A DNA stretch of 40,969 nucleotides. Source: Clostridia bacterium. GTDB taxonomy: Bacteria; Bacillota; Clostridia; Oscillospirales; Acutalibacteraceae. Shown piece by piece: positions 16,615-25,457 of this stretch; position 1 is the first letter of the stretch; each line of letters begins with the position of its first letter. The position numbers and the translations under genes are program-made. The DNA is taken from contig JAFSFB010000019.1 in NCBI GenBank assembly GCA_017435385.1, positions 1 to 40,969 of the forward strand, in the 5' to 3' direction. The notes below the pieces were generated by a model. It worked only from the letters and a program-made list of their open reading frames with translations, ran no database searches and was not told where the DNA came from.

Positions 16615-16668
16615 GCAGTTTTAACTAAATATGAATAATAAAATGTTGAAAATTTTTCATAAAAGGGC

Positions 16669-16697
16669 TTGACAACCGAGCGTAAATAATATATTAT
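16669..16697 (+). promoter_or_regulatory. tRNA-Lys promoter
   Basis: TTGACA (16669-16674) and TATTAT (16692-16697) are spaced by 17 nt, about 35 nt before the tRNA. Confidence 0.85.
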
Positions 16698-16732
16698 ATT
16701 GGAGCGTCAAAAAACAGATGCAAACTGAATAT

Positions 16733-16808
16733 GATCCATTAGCTCAGCAGGCAGAGCACTTGACTTTTAATCAAGGTGTCCGGAGTTCGAATCTCCGATG
16801 GATCACCA
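16733..16808 (+). tRNA. tRNA-Lys (anticodon TTT)
   Basis: A 76-nt cloverleaf with CCA encoded. The acceptor stem GATCCAT pairs with ATGGATC. The anticodon stem CTTGA/TCAAG encloses CTTTTAA, giving anticodon TTT. The T-arm is CGGAG-TTCGAAT-CTCCG. Confidence 0.97.
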
Positions 16809-16813
16809 CAGAG

Positions 16814-16854
16814 AAAGCCAACAGATACAATCATTGTGTTTGTTGGCTTTTTTC
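16814..16854 (+). terminator. tRNA-Lys terminator
   Basis: AAGCCAACA and TGTTGGCTT form the stem, followed by TTTTTT, directly after the tRNA. It also overlaps the 3' end of the integrase remnant. Confidence 0.85.
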
Positions 16855-17200
16855 ATTTTTTCAAGACTTTATCCAATGGCGAGAAGTTACAAAAATTGAC
16901 TGCAGTTTTTGAATTAGTCAAGTGTATATATTTTTTGACCATTTCAAGAGAGGTATGACCGAGAATTAACTGCAGGCTGTAAATATCACCGCCGTTCTCC
17001 AAATAGCGTGTAGCAAAGGAATGACGGAGCAAATGAGGGCGAAGCCTAGGAATATTTGCAGACACTTTCAACCGCCGAAATAACTGTTTGATAGTGCTTT
17101 GTTTCAAGGGAGTCAAGGTGTCTTTTACGGATAAAGGTGTCTTAATATCCGAATTCGGAACAATAGAAACATAACGCAAAAGAGCCTTTTTGCTGTTCAA
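16853..17200 (-). pseudogene. C-terminal remnant of a tyrosine recombinase (integrase)
   Basis: The open frame of 115 codons covers only the C-terminal catalytic part of a XerC/D-like integrase. RPHLLRHSFATRYLENGGDIYSLQLILGHTSLEMVKKYIHLT carries the HxxR box, the second His and the nucleophile Tyr. The N-terminal core-binding domain and the first catalytic Arg and Lys region are missing, where intact integrases have about 300-400 residues. No ribosome binding site precedes the apparent start. The gene points toward tRNA-Lys, ending 45 nt from its 3' end, the usual layout for an element integrated at a tRNA. No second copy of the tRNA-Lys 3' end was found in the window. Confidence 0.85.
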
Positions 17201-17337
17201 ACCAAGTGGAACAAGGCGCTCTTTGTTATCTTTTCTGTTTACGATACAGGCGGATAATATTACTGTGAAATAATTATAGATTTTTTTATGCTTTTATGTT
17301 ATTATTTAAATTGGATTATTATGAGAGGAGGCGGAAT

Positions 17338-18999
17338 ATGATCAAGACACAGAAAAAGACTCTGATTTACCTTGTCTGCGCATTGGTTCTTGCGATGGCA
17401 GGCATACTCTATAACGGCATCAACTTTCCGCTTACCGACTCATTTTCGGGGAATGCATTTACGATTCTTCCTCATATGATCTTTGTTGCACTATCATTCG
17501 GTTGGGTTATTTCCGTGCGCCGCAGAATTCTTGATAAAAGAATCCGAAGCTATCTGATTTCCGTCGGTATGCTTATGTCATTCTGGCTTGCGGAGAGAAC
17601 GACGAAATGGTTTTTTATTTCTGAATTTTCTGATTTGTGCCGATACCTGTGGTATGCTTTTTATATTCCGATGATTCTTATTCCGCTTCTCGGCGTGTTT
17701 ATCACAACCTATATCGGAAAACCTGAAACCTACAAAATGCCGTGGTGGCTCAATCTTCTCTACATCCCCGCTTTTGCACTCATTCTTTTTGTTTTCACAA
17801 ACGATTTTCATAATCTTGTGTTTGAATTCCCGAACGGAATTTACTATTTCAATGAACAATACGAATACGGTATCGGTTTTTATATAGTTGCCGCATGGTT
17901 CATTATTCTCGGCTTTTATTTTGTAATTTCCCTCGTTATCAAAAGCCGTGTGCCCGGCAGTAAAACATTCCAGAAATTGCCTCTTATCATTATGGCGTGC
18001 TCGGTTGTTTTCTGGGTGCTTTATGCTCTTGGTCTTATCAACGCCGACCTTACTGCTGTTGACTGCCTTATGATTACTCTTCTCCTTGAAAGTGCAATTC
18101 AGAGCGGTCTTATCCGTTCAAATGCGGGTTACACGGAATTCTTTGAGATTTCAACGGTTGCGGCGCAGGTGGTTGATAAGAATTATCATACTATGTATAT
18201 TTCTTCCTATGCCGACGATTTGCCCGATGATGTGATGCAAAACGCTTTGGACAGACCCGTTGAGCTCGGCAAAACAATGCTTCACGGCAAGCCTGTTTCG
18301 GGCGGATACGTATTCTGGCAGAACGATATAAAAGAAATTAAAAAGCTGATGAAGAGCCTTGAAGAAACCCGTGAAAGGCTCAGCGAAAACAACTTTCTGC
18401 TGAAAGCGGAAATTGATATGAACGAGCAGAAAGCCCGTTTTGAAGAAAAGAACAGACTCTATGACCGTATCGCCCGTGACGTTTCATCACAGCTTATAAA
18501 AGCGGAAGAATTACTCTCTCGGGCGAAACAAAATCCCGAAGAGGCTCACAATGCGCTGGCAAAAATCTGCGTCATAAGTGCATACATAAAACGAAGAAGC
18601 AATCTGCTTTTGCTCGGCGAGGAAAACAAGATTATTTCATCGTCAGAGCTTGAATTCTGCCTTCGTGAATCGCTTGATAATATCCGATTGCTCGGCATTC
18701 ATTCAACATTAAAGAGCAACTGCTCGGGTGTTCTGTATGTTGAAAATGCAGTTGCTGTTTATGACTTGTTTGAAAAAACAGCCGAGTTATTCATCGACGA
18801 TATCAACGCTCTTATGGTATCGCTTAAATGTGAAAACTCCGTTATTAAACTTAATCTCCGGACAGGTCTGAATGACGGTGCCGATACTTCTTCACTGAAC
18901 ACACTTTCTTTAGCCGACGGAAGTGTTACCTGCGATGTTGATGAAAACGATGTTGCGGTTTATATTCTCCTTTCCGAAGGAGGTGCATCGGATGATTAA
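17338..18999 (+). CDS. membrane sensor protein, degenerate histidine-kinase-like
   Basis: A 553-aa protein with about eight N-terminal hydrophobic segments (to about residue 260), resembling the 7TM module of some clostridial histidine kinases (the FTNDFHNLVFEFPNG loop is typical). A linker and coiled coil (KKLMKSLEETRERLSENNFLLKAEIDMNEQKARFEEKNRLYDRIARDV) lead to a DHp-like helix without a clear phospho-acceptor His. No G-boxes of the HATPase domain are visible. It is probably the sensing half of a split kinase. The start at 17338 follows GAGAGGAGGCGG. The next gene begins 8 nt before its stop, implying translational coupling. Confidence 0.8.
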   Translation: MIKTQKKTLIYLVCALVLAMAGILYNGINFPLTDSFSGNAFTILPHMIFVALSFGWVISVRRRILDKRIRSYLISVGMLMSFWLAERTTKWFFISEFSDLCRYLWYAFYIPMILIPLLGVFITTYIGKPETYKMPWWLNLLYIPAFALILFVFTNDFHNLVFEFPNGIYYFNEQYEYGIGFYIVAAWFIILGFYFVISLVIKSRVPGSKTFQKLPLIIMACSVVFWVLYALGLINADLTAVDCLMITLLLESAIQSGLIRSNAGYTEFFEISTVAAQVVDKNYHTMYISSYADDLPDDVMQNALDRPVELGKTMLHGKPVSGGYVFWQNDIKEIKKLMKSLEETRERLSENNFLLKAEIDMNEQKARFEEKNRLYDRIARDVSSQLIKAEELLSRAKQNPEEAHNALAKICVISAYIKRRSNLLLLGEENKIISSSELEFCLRESLDNIRLLGIHSTLKSNCSGVLYVENAVAVYDLFEKTAELFIDDINALMVSLKCENSVIKLNLRTGLNDGADTSSLNTLSLADGSVTCDVDENDVAVYILLSEGGASDD

Positions 19000-20272
19000 C
19001 CTTCTTGAAACGGGAACTTATATTCAGGCGTTATTTATGTCAGTTTTGTTCCTTGAGGCCGTAATAAATATTTGCTGTGTTCCGAATCTGTTTTTCCGTG
19101 ATTACAAGCCTCTGACAAAGGTGTTTACCGCTCTTTTCAATCTGGCGGGCTTTGCTCTGCTTGTTATTCTTACAACGGGACTCAACGCATTTATTTTCAG
19201 CCGTGATATTCCTTATCCGAGCATAGTGCTTCTTGAAAATGCGGAATATTCTCTGATTTATATTCTGGCAAATTTTGCTTTTCTTGTTTTTCTCGGTGTC
19301 GGAGAAATCCGTTACCGCAAAAACAGCGTTTCGTCGCTTTCTATAAAAGAAAGCTTCGACCATCTTCCGACAGGTCTTTGTTTTTCAAAAGCCAATGGTA
19401 CCGTTCAGCTTGTAAACCACAAAATGAACGAGCTCGGATATATTATGACGGGCGAAGAAATTCAGAATGCCAACAAATTCTGGAAGGCACTTGTAAACGG
19501 TGATGTTCTTCCCGATGTTCATCGGGTTTCCGACAGCAAGCAACCCGAATACCGTCTGTCTGACGGAACGGTTTATACTTTCAGGCGAGAAAAAGTTGAA
19601 AATGTTTTTCAGATCACCGCAACCGATACAACAAGCCTTCACAAGCTTACAAACAGACTTCGGATGAACAACGAAGAGCTTGAAGAAATGAACGCAAGAC
19701 TCAGGCATTACGGCGAAACCGTTGACGAAACAACAAGGGCAAGAGAGAGGCTTGAAACAAAAATCCGTATTCACAGTGAGCTCGGTCAGGCACTTCTCGC
19801 AACCCGTCACAGCCTGAGCCAACCCGAAGCCGATTTTCAGCCGATTATCAGCACGTGGAACAGAAACATCGCCGTTCTCCGAACGGAAGCTGAACCTGCG
19901 CAGAACAGCGGTCTGCTTAATACACTTATTGATATTGCGGAATCAGCAGGTGTTACCGTTGAAATCAGCGGTGAATTCCCTATGAACGATGCAATCGGCA
20001 GTATACTGACTTCCGCCGCAACGGAAGCGCTGACAAACGCCGTTATCCACGCAGATGCCAAAACTCTGTTTGTTGAGTTTTATGAAACAGATGACGGTTA
20101 CTGTGCCCGTTATACCAATGACGGAAATCAACCGACAAAAGAAATACACGAGGGCGGCGGTCTCGGTTCGCTCCGAAGTAAAATTGAACGTCTGGGCGGA
20201 AATATGGAAATTCAGTCTGTACCGCAGTTTGAAATGACTGTTCAGATGCCGAAAGAGGTGAAATTATTTTGA
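18992..20272 (+). CDS. sensor histidine kinase (NarX/DesK-like ATPase domain)
   Basis: A 426-aa protein with about four N-terminal membrane segments (to about residue 100), a PAS-like middle (FDHLPTGLCFSKANGTVQLVNHKMNELGY), a coiled coil, a phospho-acceptor region with H261 (RIHSELGQALL), and a HATPase_c domain. That domain has the N-box ATEALTNAVIHADA and glycine-rich GGGLGSLRSKIERLGGNMEI, the form found with LuxR-type regulators. AAGGAGG precedes the ATG, which overlaps the preceding gene. The response regulator overlaps its stop codon. It probably forms a signalling complex with the upstream membrane protein. Confidence 0.88.
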   Translation: MINLLETGTYIQALFMSVLFLEAVINICCVPNLFFRDYKPLTKVFTALFNLAGFALLVILTTGLNAFIFSRDIPYPSIVLLENAEYSLIYILANFAFLVFLGVGEIRYRKNSVSSLSIKESFDHLPTGLCFSKANGTVQLVNHKMNELGYIMTGEEIQNANKFWKALVNGDVLPDVHRVSDSKQPEYRLSDGTVYTFRREKVENVFQITATDTTSLHKLTNRLRMNNEELEEMNARLRHYGETVDETTRARERLETKIRIHSELGQALLATRHSLSQPEADFQPIISTWNRNIAVLRTEAEPAQNSGLLNTLIDIAESAGVTVEISGEFPMNDAIGSILTSAATEALTNAVIHADAKTLFVEFYETDDGYCARYTNDGNQPTKEIHEGGGLGSLRSKIERLGGNMEIQSVPQFEMTVQMPKEVKLF

Positions 20273-20901
20273 TTAACGTTCTTATTGTTGAAGATGACCC
20301 CATGGCTCGCAAATTGCTTGAAATATACATAAACGACAGCGAAGAATATAAACTTTCGCAATCTATTGAAAGTGCGGCAATGGCAGAGCTTTATTGCCGC
20401 AGAAACCCCATTGACCTTATTCTTATGGATGTATGCACGGCAATGGATGCAAACGGACTTGATGCGGCGGCAAAAATCAAAAAGAGCTGTCCTCATATCA
20501 AAATAATCATTGTTACAAGTCAGCCCGAATTCAGTTTTATTGAAAGAGCAAGAAAAGCGGGAGTTGAAAGCTTCTGGTATAAAAGTGCATCTGCGGAAGA
20601 AATCATTGAGGTTATGAACAGAACAATGGCGGGCGATTCCGTTTATCCCGACACAACTCCTTCGCTCAGACTCGGAGAAGCACTCAATGTTGATTTCACG
20701 GAAAAAGAGCTTATTGTTCTTCGTGAGGTTGTTGACGGAGAAGCCGATGCGGATATAGCCGAAAAGCTCGGTATGTCCGTGCGTACCGTCAAGGCTCACA
20801 TTCAGAATATGCGTGACAAAACAGGCTTCCGTAACCGCACCGAGCTTGCGGTAAGAGTACGTGAAAGCGGTCTTGTCATCAATGATCATAAAACGGAATA
20901 A
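20269..20901 (+). CDS. LuxR/NarL-type response regulator
   Basis: A 210-aa regulator. The receiver domain has the acidic pocket D9/D10, phospho-acceptor D54 (LILMDV), T83 (IIVTS) and K105. The C-terminal LuxR helix-turn-helix is LTEKE-type: FTEKELIVLREVVDGEADADIAEKLGMSVRTVKAHIQNMRDKTGFRNRTELAVR. The start codon is TTG, overlapping the TGA stop of the kinase (TTGA), with AGAGGTG upstream. The three following transcription units share an identical palindrome near their promoters, so this protein is the natural candidate to bind it; that link is inference. Confidence 0.93.
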   Translation: MINVLIVEDDPMARKLLEIYINDSEEYKLSQSIESAAMAELYCRRNPIDLILMDVCTAMDANGLDAAAKIKKSCPHIKIIIVTSQPEFSFIERARKAGVESFWYKSASAEEIIEVMNRTMAGDSVYPDTTPSLRLGEALNVDFTEKELIVLREVVDGEADADIAEKLGMSVRTVKAHIQNMRDKTGFRNRTELAVRVRESGLVINDHKTE

Positions 20902-21029
20902 AATGTTCAGATATGTAGGCGGCTTGCCCACAAGCCGCCGCAAACATCAGCATTCATTCAACGGCGGGATGAAGGCATCCCGCCCTACAAAAACAAATTT
21001 GACGGCGGAGCAATCTGCCGTCTTTTTTT
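20897..21029 (+). repeat. 133-bp intergenic repeat copy 1, with three hairpins and a terminator
   Basis: It starts at the stop codon of the response regulator and is repeated at 25301-25435 with few changes. Hairpins: 20918-20939 (GGCGGCTTG/CAAGCCGCC), 20963-20984 (GGCGGGATG/CATCCCGCC) and 21001-21022 (GACGGC/GCCGTC followed by T7). The last is the terminator of the two-component operon. The first two look like mobile extragenic palindromes. Confidence 0.85.
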
Positions 21030-21052
21030 ATAAAAATTTAAAAAATTTTTCA

Positions 21053-21100
21053 ATTTCTGCACTAAAGTACAATGTGCAAACCGAAAAAAAGTGATAAAAT
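21053..21100 (+). promoter_or_regulatory. shared palindromic operator and promoter, copy 1
   Basis: The palindrome TGCAC-N11-GTGCA (21058-21078), with GTAC near its centre, lies within a 27-bp block identical in three promoters. TAAAAT at 21095-21100 is the -10 box, 15 nt after the block. No -35 hexamer is obvious, so the operator overlaps the -35 region as in class II activation. Confidence 0.8.
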
Positions 21101-21163
21101 CACAATGTTAAGATGTATCCTTGCGGATATACGAAACAAAAATATTTAAGGAGATGTTTTTTT

Positions 21164-22012
21164 ATGAAAAAAACAAACAAGATTCTGGCTATCATTCTTG
21201 CAGTCGTAACTGTTTTAGCAATGATGCCCATGGCAGCTTTTGCAGCATCCAACACAATCATCAACACCGTTGAACTCAAAAATCTCAATATGCCTGTTGT
21301 TGATTCATATCCTGACTTTGCAGTAAACGTTCCTGCAGGTAAAGGCTACAACACAATGGCTTCAAACGGCAAATATTATGTTGAATGGCGTGCAGGCGGC
21401 ATCGCTATCAACGAGACTTATAAAATCAAAGCTGATGAGATTTACAATGTAAGTATCGGTGTTCGTTGCGACAGCGGTTATGAGTTTGCTTCAAACGTTA
21501 CCGTAACTCTTGATGGCAATCCTGTTGCAGTTGCTCTCAACACAGGCAATCAGCTTATCGTAGCACTCTATGACCTTGTTCCCTCATTCTTTATCGGTAA
21601 GATTGAGATTACAGACCTTGAAGCTCCCGTTATCGGCGAAACACCCGATTTTGATGCATCCGTTCCTGCCAAAAAAGGCTACTCAATCAAGGGTCTTGAG
21701 TGGTGCGGCGAAGGCAGCGTGAAAGTAACCGAAAACGATAAGTTCACCGCCAATCAGCAGTATGCTGTTACTATAGCTGTTGCTTGCGATGAAAACGGCA
21801 AGTTTGCAACAGGTGTTACCGCAACAGTAAACGGACAAGCCGCTGAAGTTAATCGCCTTAACGATAAGCAGGTCATCATCACTTTTGAAGGCTTTGAAAC
21901 AGGCGATTGCGAATGCAAGTGCCACACAGGCAACTTCTTCTTCAAAATCGTTCTCTTCTTCCAGAAACTTTTCGGAATGAACAAGGTTTGCATTTGCGGC
22001 GCAAAACACTAA
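21164..22012 (+). CDS. secreted protein with two tandem beta-domains and a Cys/aromatic C-terminal tail
   Basis: A 282-aa protein. The signal peptide (MKKTNKILAIILAVVTVLAMM...AFA) is probably cut after residue 27. Two related domains follow (about 35-135 and 140-235), sharing a 'P-DFxxxVPA(G/K)KGY...' start and a 'Y-V-I-VxCD...FA(S/T)xVTxTxxG' end; I do not recognise the family. The C-terminus is CECKCHTG followed by FFFKIVLFFQKLFGMNK and CICG. This resembles the tail of the next gene's product and may be an anchoring or sorting signal. The start at 21164 follows AAGGAGATG. Confidence 0.75.
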   Translation: MKKTNKILAIILAVVTVLAMMPMAAFAASNTIINTVELKNLNMPVVDSYPDFAVNVPAGKGYNTMASNGKYYVEWRAGGIAINETYKIKADEIYNVSIGVRCDSGYEFASNVTVTLDGNPVAVALNTGNQLIVALYDLVPSFFIGKIEITDLEAPVIGETPDFDASVPAKKGYSIKGLEWCGEGSVKVTENDKFTANQQYAVTIAVACDENGKFATGVTATVNGQAAEVNRLNDKQVIITFEGFETGDCECKCHTGNFFFKIVLFFQKLFGMNKVCICGAKH

Positions 22013-22028
22013 AATTTAATTTTAAACG

Positions 22029-22057
22029 GACGGCAGAGCAATCTGCCGTCTTTTTTT
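22029..22057 (+). terminator. terminator of the two-repeat secreted protein gene
   Basis: GACGGCAGA and TCTGCCGTC form a perfect 9-bp stem with loop GCAA, followed by T7. The same hairpin ends the flanking units at 21001 and 25407. Confidence 0.9.
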
Positions 22058-22078
22058 ATAAAAATTTAAAAAAACTTC

Positions 22079-22127
22079 CATTTCTGCACTAAAGTACAAT
22101 GTGCAAACCGAAAAAAGGTGATAGAAT
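22079..22127 (+). promoter_or_regulatory. shared palindromic operator and promoter, copy 2
   Basis: The palindrome occupies 22085-22105 and is identical to copy 1. The -10 box TAGAAT (22122-22127) begins 15 nt after the shared block. The A/T-rich flanks are also nearly identical to copy 1. Confidence 0.8.
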
Positions 22128-22194
22128 TACGATGTAAGAATGTATACTGACAAAAGTATACCCATTATGAACAACACGAAAGGAGCAATTTTTT

Positions 22195-25100
22195 ATGAAA
22201 TTACTCAAAAAAACCTTGGCAATACTGCTCTGCCTGATTATGGCGGTCGGTATTGTTCCTCTCTCTGCAAGTGCGGATACGGAGCCGGCGGACTACGTTA
22301 AAACGGATTTTCGTTTTGAAGCAGGTCAACCTGTTCCTACAAAAAGGAGTCAGTACACCGTCAATACAAGCTACATAGGTTCGGAGGGAGTTGAAATCTT
22401 TCTTTCCGCTTACACTACCGGCTTGGATTATATGCGCGATGGCGTTCGACTTAACAACGACGGCAAATTTACCGAACAAAATTCGGGTACTTTTTTGAAA
22501 AATACCGGATATCAATTAAGAGTCTGTTTTACATGCCGGAAATATACCGAAAGAGATTTGGTTCTGATAGCCGGCGATGAAACATACTCTTACTATGATT
22601 TTGAATTTCGTGTAGATCGTGTGATGTTAGACGGATATACAACGGAAGTTTGGAATGTTTGCTATTCTTATTATATTCCCATTGCTGATATGGCTCAGAC
22701 GGTTACAACCTATGCTCAGCTTCAGAGTGCACTTTCGCAATACGGCACCAATGCAATCAAGCTCGGCAATGATATAACAAAGGAAATCGGTCTGGGCAAA
22801 ACAGAAGAGAGTGAAGCAGCCCAGCTTACCGTCAACGGCAATAAGATTCTTAACCTCAACGGCAAAAAGCTCAAGGTTGTTGACCATTCCGACGTATCAA
22901 GCGATAAGGACTATACTCTCGACTCAATCAGAACTCTTTTCACCGTTTCTTCGGGCGCTGATTTCACGGTTGAAGACACAGACGGAGCGGGCGAAGTGAA
23001 ATATGATGCTCATTATATTTCCCCGACAGCTGCCCGTTTTGATTATGCACGTTATTCTGACGTTGCCCAAAGAAATATGTTTGACGTTCACGGAAAGCTT
23101 ACTGTGAACGGCGGTACGTTTATTGCAGGCGGTGCAAAGAAACAGTACCTCTCAGATCAGTTAAAACACGCATATCAGATTGCTGCAGGTTATATTGTCA
23201 ACACAAATGAAGATGGCGAAGCAACCTTTAACGGCGGTAAATTTATCGGACACACATATTTTGGCGATTATATTGTATTTAGAGGCTTTAACCCAATCAC
23301 AATAAACGGCGGTGAGTTTGAAAACAACGGTGCCGGCTATTTTGTCAGCAAGTACATGATTAAAGACAACCTGATAATTAATAACGGCAGTTTTGATGCA
23401 AAAACCTTTACAATCCGTACTAAGGAACACAGCGCTATAAACAGCAGATACGAAGAAGGCACGATCAAAGAATTCCGTATACCTGCAGGTTCATGGGATA
23501 ACGAAGCAGCCATAGTAATTAAGGACGGAAAGCGTTGTACCGACCTTGCTGCTGATTATCTTGTAAACTATAAAGAGGATGACCGTATCGATATTATCAC
23601 TCCTTCTCTTAATGCGTGGCAGAGAAAAGGTAAGCCCATTGTGTTTGACAGCCTCGCAGCTTCTTGTACCTATGTTATAGGTGCTGATGATAATGATATT
23701 GTGTCTTTTAAACTCAACAAGCTTCCTGAATATCTTACCGATATGGGATACTCGTGGGATCTCGCCGAAGTGCTGTATGACACTACGGGAAAAAAGGTCT
23801 ATGAATATCATAACAACGGATCCGATTACGATGATGGCACTTTCGGTTTTGAAGACGATTGCAAAACACCGGGAACATATACCTATTATATCATTGTATC
23901 TTTAAAGAATCCGGACGGTAATTACTGCGGCTTCAAAAAATACACGTTGCTTGTCAAAGCAATCGAACCCTGCAAAACACACGATTACTATGTAAGCAGC
24001 ACAACCGCAACCTGCACTGCGGGCGGCACAAGCACAGAAATCTGCACAAAGTGCGGTGATACAAAAACAACAAATGTAGGTGCTCTCGGACATGCGTATG
24101 AAGAGTACGAGGGAGAGTATCAGTGGTCATATAACAGCACCAACCACTGGAAGTATTGCTGGAGATGCGACAAAACCTTTAACAAAGGCAAGCACACCTT
24201 TAATTCAAATAATATTTGCACAGTCTGCGGTCTTGATAACAACTGCGACTACGGCAACGCAATGGATATGGAAGTAAACGAAACTCACCATTGGTGGGCT
24301 TGTGAAACTCATGCTCCCGAAGATGCCTGCCCCAATGACCATAAAATGGAATACGGCGTACATACCGTTTGCCCCGTTGACGGAATGGGCAACACAAGCG
24401 CAAACACCACTTATAACTGTGCGTACGGCTACCGCTGCGACGGCTGCGGTCACTATTTTGGTGAAACGGGTAACCATACATGGGTAATGTGGAGAAGAAT
24501 TCCGGCAACCTGCTATTCAGAAGGTAGAAATATTTACAAATGCTCCAACAGCGGCAAAATTGACCCCAGCGGCAACAAAGTAAGCTGTGGCTATAAAACC
24601 GTTACAATTCCGAAGACAGACCACAAGTGGGAACTTGTAAGCGACACGGCAACCTGCCAGGCAGACGGCAAGGCAACTTATAAATGCACAACCTCAGGCT
24701 GCGGCGAAACAAAGACGGTTGATTCGCAAAAGACAGGTCATATCTACAGCCTTGTTTCCGACACGGCAACCTGTACTTCGAGCGGCGAGGCAACATATAA
24801 GTGCAATACCTGCAGTGCAAGCTATAAGGAAGTTTCACCTGCAAAGGGTCATAACCACATCGAGGATTCCTATGTAGCCCCCACAACCGAATCTGAAGGC
24901 GAAATCACTTATAAGTGTACCGATTGCGGTGATATCAAGACGGAAAGACTTGAAAAGCTTTCTGTTATCAGAGAGCCCAAAACAAAGAGCATCAACTGCA
25001 AAGACGGTGTTCTTATCCGCCCGAATTTTGCGGTTATCCCCGAAGGAGCAACCGTTGAATGGACTGCAAGTAACGGCTGCTTTAACGTGAGCGTTGATGC

Positions 25101-25305
25101 AGAGGGTAATCTGAAAGCAATTTCAAATTCAAGCGGTGACACAACATTTACTGCAAAGGTAAAACTCGAAGACGGCACATATATGACCGATATGTACGGC
25201 AACGAGGTTGTAAGCACAACCACCGTTAAATCAAACGCAGGCTTCTTCCAGAAGATTATCGGCTTCTTCAAGGGTCTGTTCGGTCTTACAAAGATCCACG
25301 AATAA
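22195..25305 (+). CDS. large secreted cysteine-rich surface protein
   Basis: A 1036-aa protein with a signal peptide (cut probably after SASA, about residue 27). Residues 170-420 contain repeated NGG-F strands (LTVNGGTFIAGG, ATFNGGKFIG, ITINGGEFENNG, LIINNGSFDA), suggesting a right-handed beta-helix. Residues 590-920 hold cysteine-pair repeats (H-Y...ATC...G...YKC-x2-CG), common in clostridial surface proteins and possibly binding metal. A small beta domain follows (EPKTKSINCKDGVLIRP...), and the protein ends FFQKIIGFFKGLFGLTK, similar to the tail of the previous gene's product. AAAGGAGC precedes the ATG. The ligand is unknown. Confidence 0.8.
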   Translation: MKLLKKTLAILLCLIMAVGIVPLSASADTEPADYVKTDFRFEAGQPVPTKRSQYTVNTSYIGSEGVEIFLSAYTTGLDYMRDGVRLNNDGKFTEQNSGTFLKNTGYQLRVCFTCRKYTERDLVLIAGDETYSYYDFEFRVDRVMLDGYTTEVWNVCYSYYIPIADMAQTVTTYAQLQSALSQYGTNAIKLGNDITKEIGLGKTEESEAAQLTVNGNKILNLNGKKLKVVDHSDVSSDKDYTLDSIRTLFTVSSGADFTVEDTDGAGEVKYDAHYISPTAARFDYARYSDVAQRNMFDVHGKLTVNGGTFIAGGAKKQYLSDQLKHAYQIAAGYIVNTNEDGEATFNGGKFIGHTYFGDYIVFRGFNPITINGGEFENNGAGYFVSKYMIKDNLIINNGSFDAKTFTIRTKEHSAINSRYEEGTIKEFRIPAGSWDNEAAIVIKDGKRCTDLAADYLVNYKEDDRIDIITPSLNAWQRKGKPIVFDSLAASCTYVIGADDNDIVSFKLNKLPEYLTDMGYSWDLAEVLYDTTGKKVYEYHNNGSDYDDGTFGFEDDCKTPGTYTYYIIVSLKNPDGNYCGFKKYTLLVKAIEPCKTHDYYVSSTTATCTAGGTSTEICTKCGDTKTTNVGALGHAYEEYEGEYQWSYNSTNHWKYCWRCDKTFNKGKHTFNSNNICTVCGLDNNCDYGNAMDMEVNETHHWWACETHAPEDACPNDHKMEYGVHTVCPVDGMGNTSANTTYNCAYGYRCDGCGHYFGETGNHTWVMWRRIPATCYSEGRNIYKCSNSGKIDPSGNKVSCGYKTVTIPKTDHKWELVSDTATCQADGKATYKCTTSGCGETKTVDSQKTGHIYSLVSDTATCTSSGEATYKCNTCSASYKEVSPAKGHNHIEDSYVAPTTESEGEITYKCTDCGDIKTERLEKLSVIREPKTKSINCKDGVLIRPNFAVIPEGATVEWTASNGCFNVSVDAEGNLKAISNSSGDTTFTAKVKLEDGTYMTDMYGNEVVSTTTVKSNAGFFQKIIGFFKGLFGLTKIHE

Positions 25306-25435
25306 AATGTTCAGATAATGTAGGGCGGCTTGCCCACAAGCCGCCGCAAACATCAGCATTCATTCAACGGCGGGATGAAGGCATCCCGCCCTTCACAAAC
25401 AAATCTGACGGCAGAGCAATCTGCCGTCTTTTTTT
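25301..25435 (+). repeat. 133-bp intergenic repeat copy 2, with terminator
   Basis: It is nearly identical to 20897-21029 and likewise begins at a stop codon. It contains the GGCGGCTTG/CAAGCCGCC and GGCGGGATG/CATCCCGCC hairpins, and the terminator 25407-25428 (GACGGCAGA/TCTGCCGTC) with its T run. Confidence 0.85.
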
Positions 25436-25457
25436 ATGGATAATCAAACGGCAACAA

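Noticed and set aside
16853..17200. Active integrase for the tRNA-Ala cassette
   Set aside because: It lacks the N-terminal half, including the first catalytic Arg, and lies about 18.5 kb away beside a different tRNA.
21053..21100. Riboswitch or RNA leader as explanation of the repeated 27-bp block
   Set aside because: The block lies upstream of the -10 box in all three cases, so it should not be transcribed.
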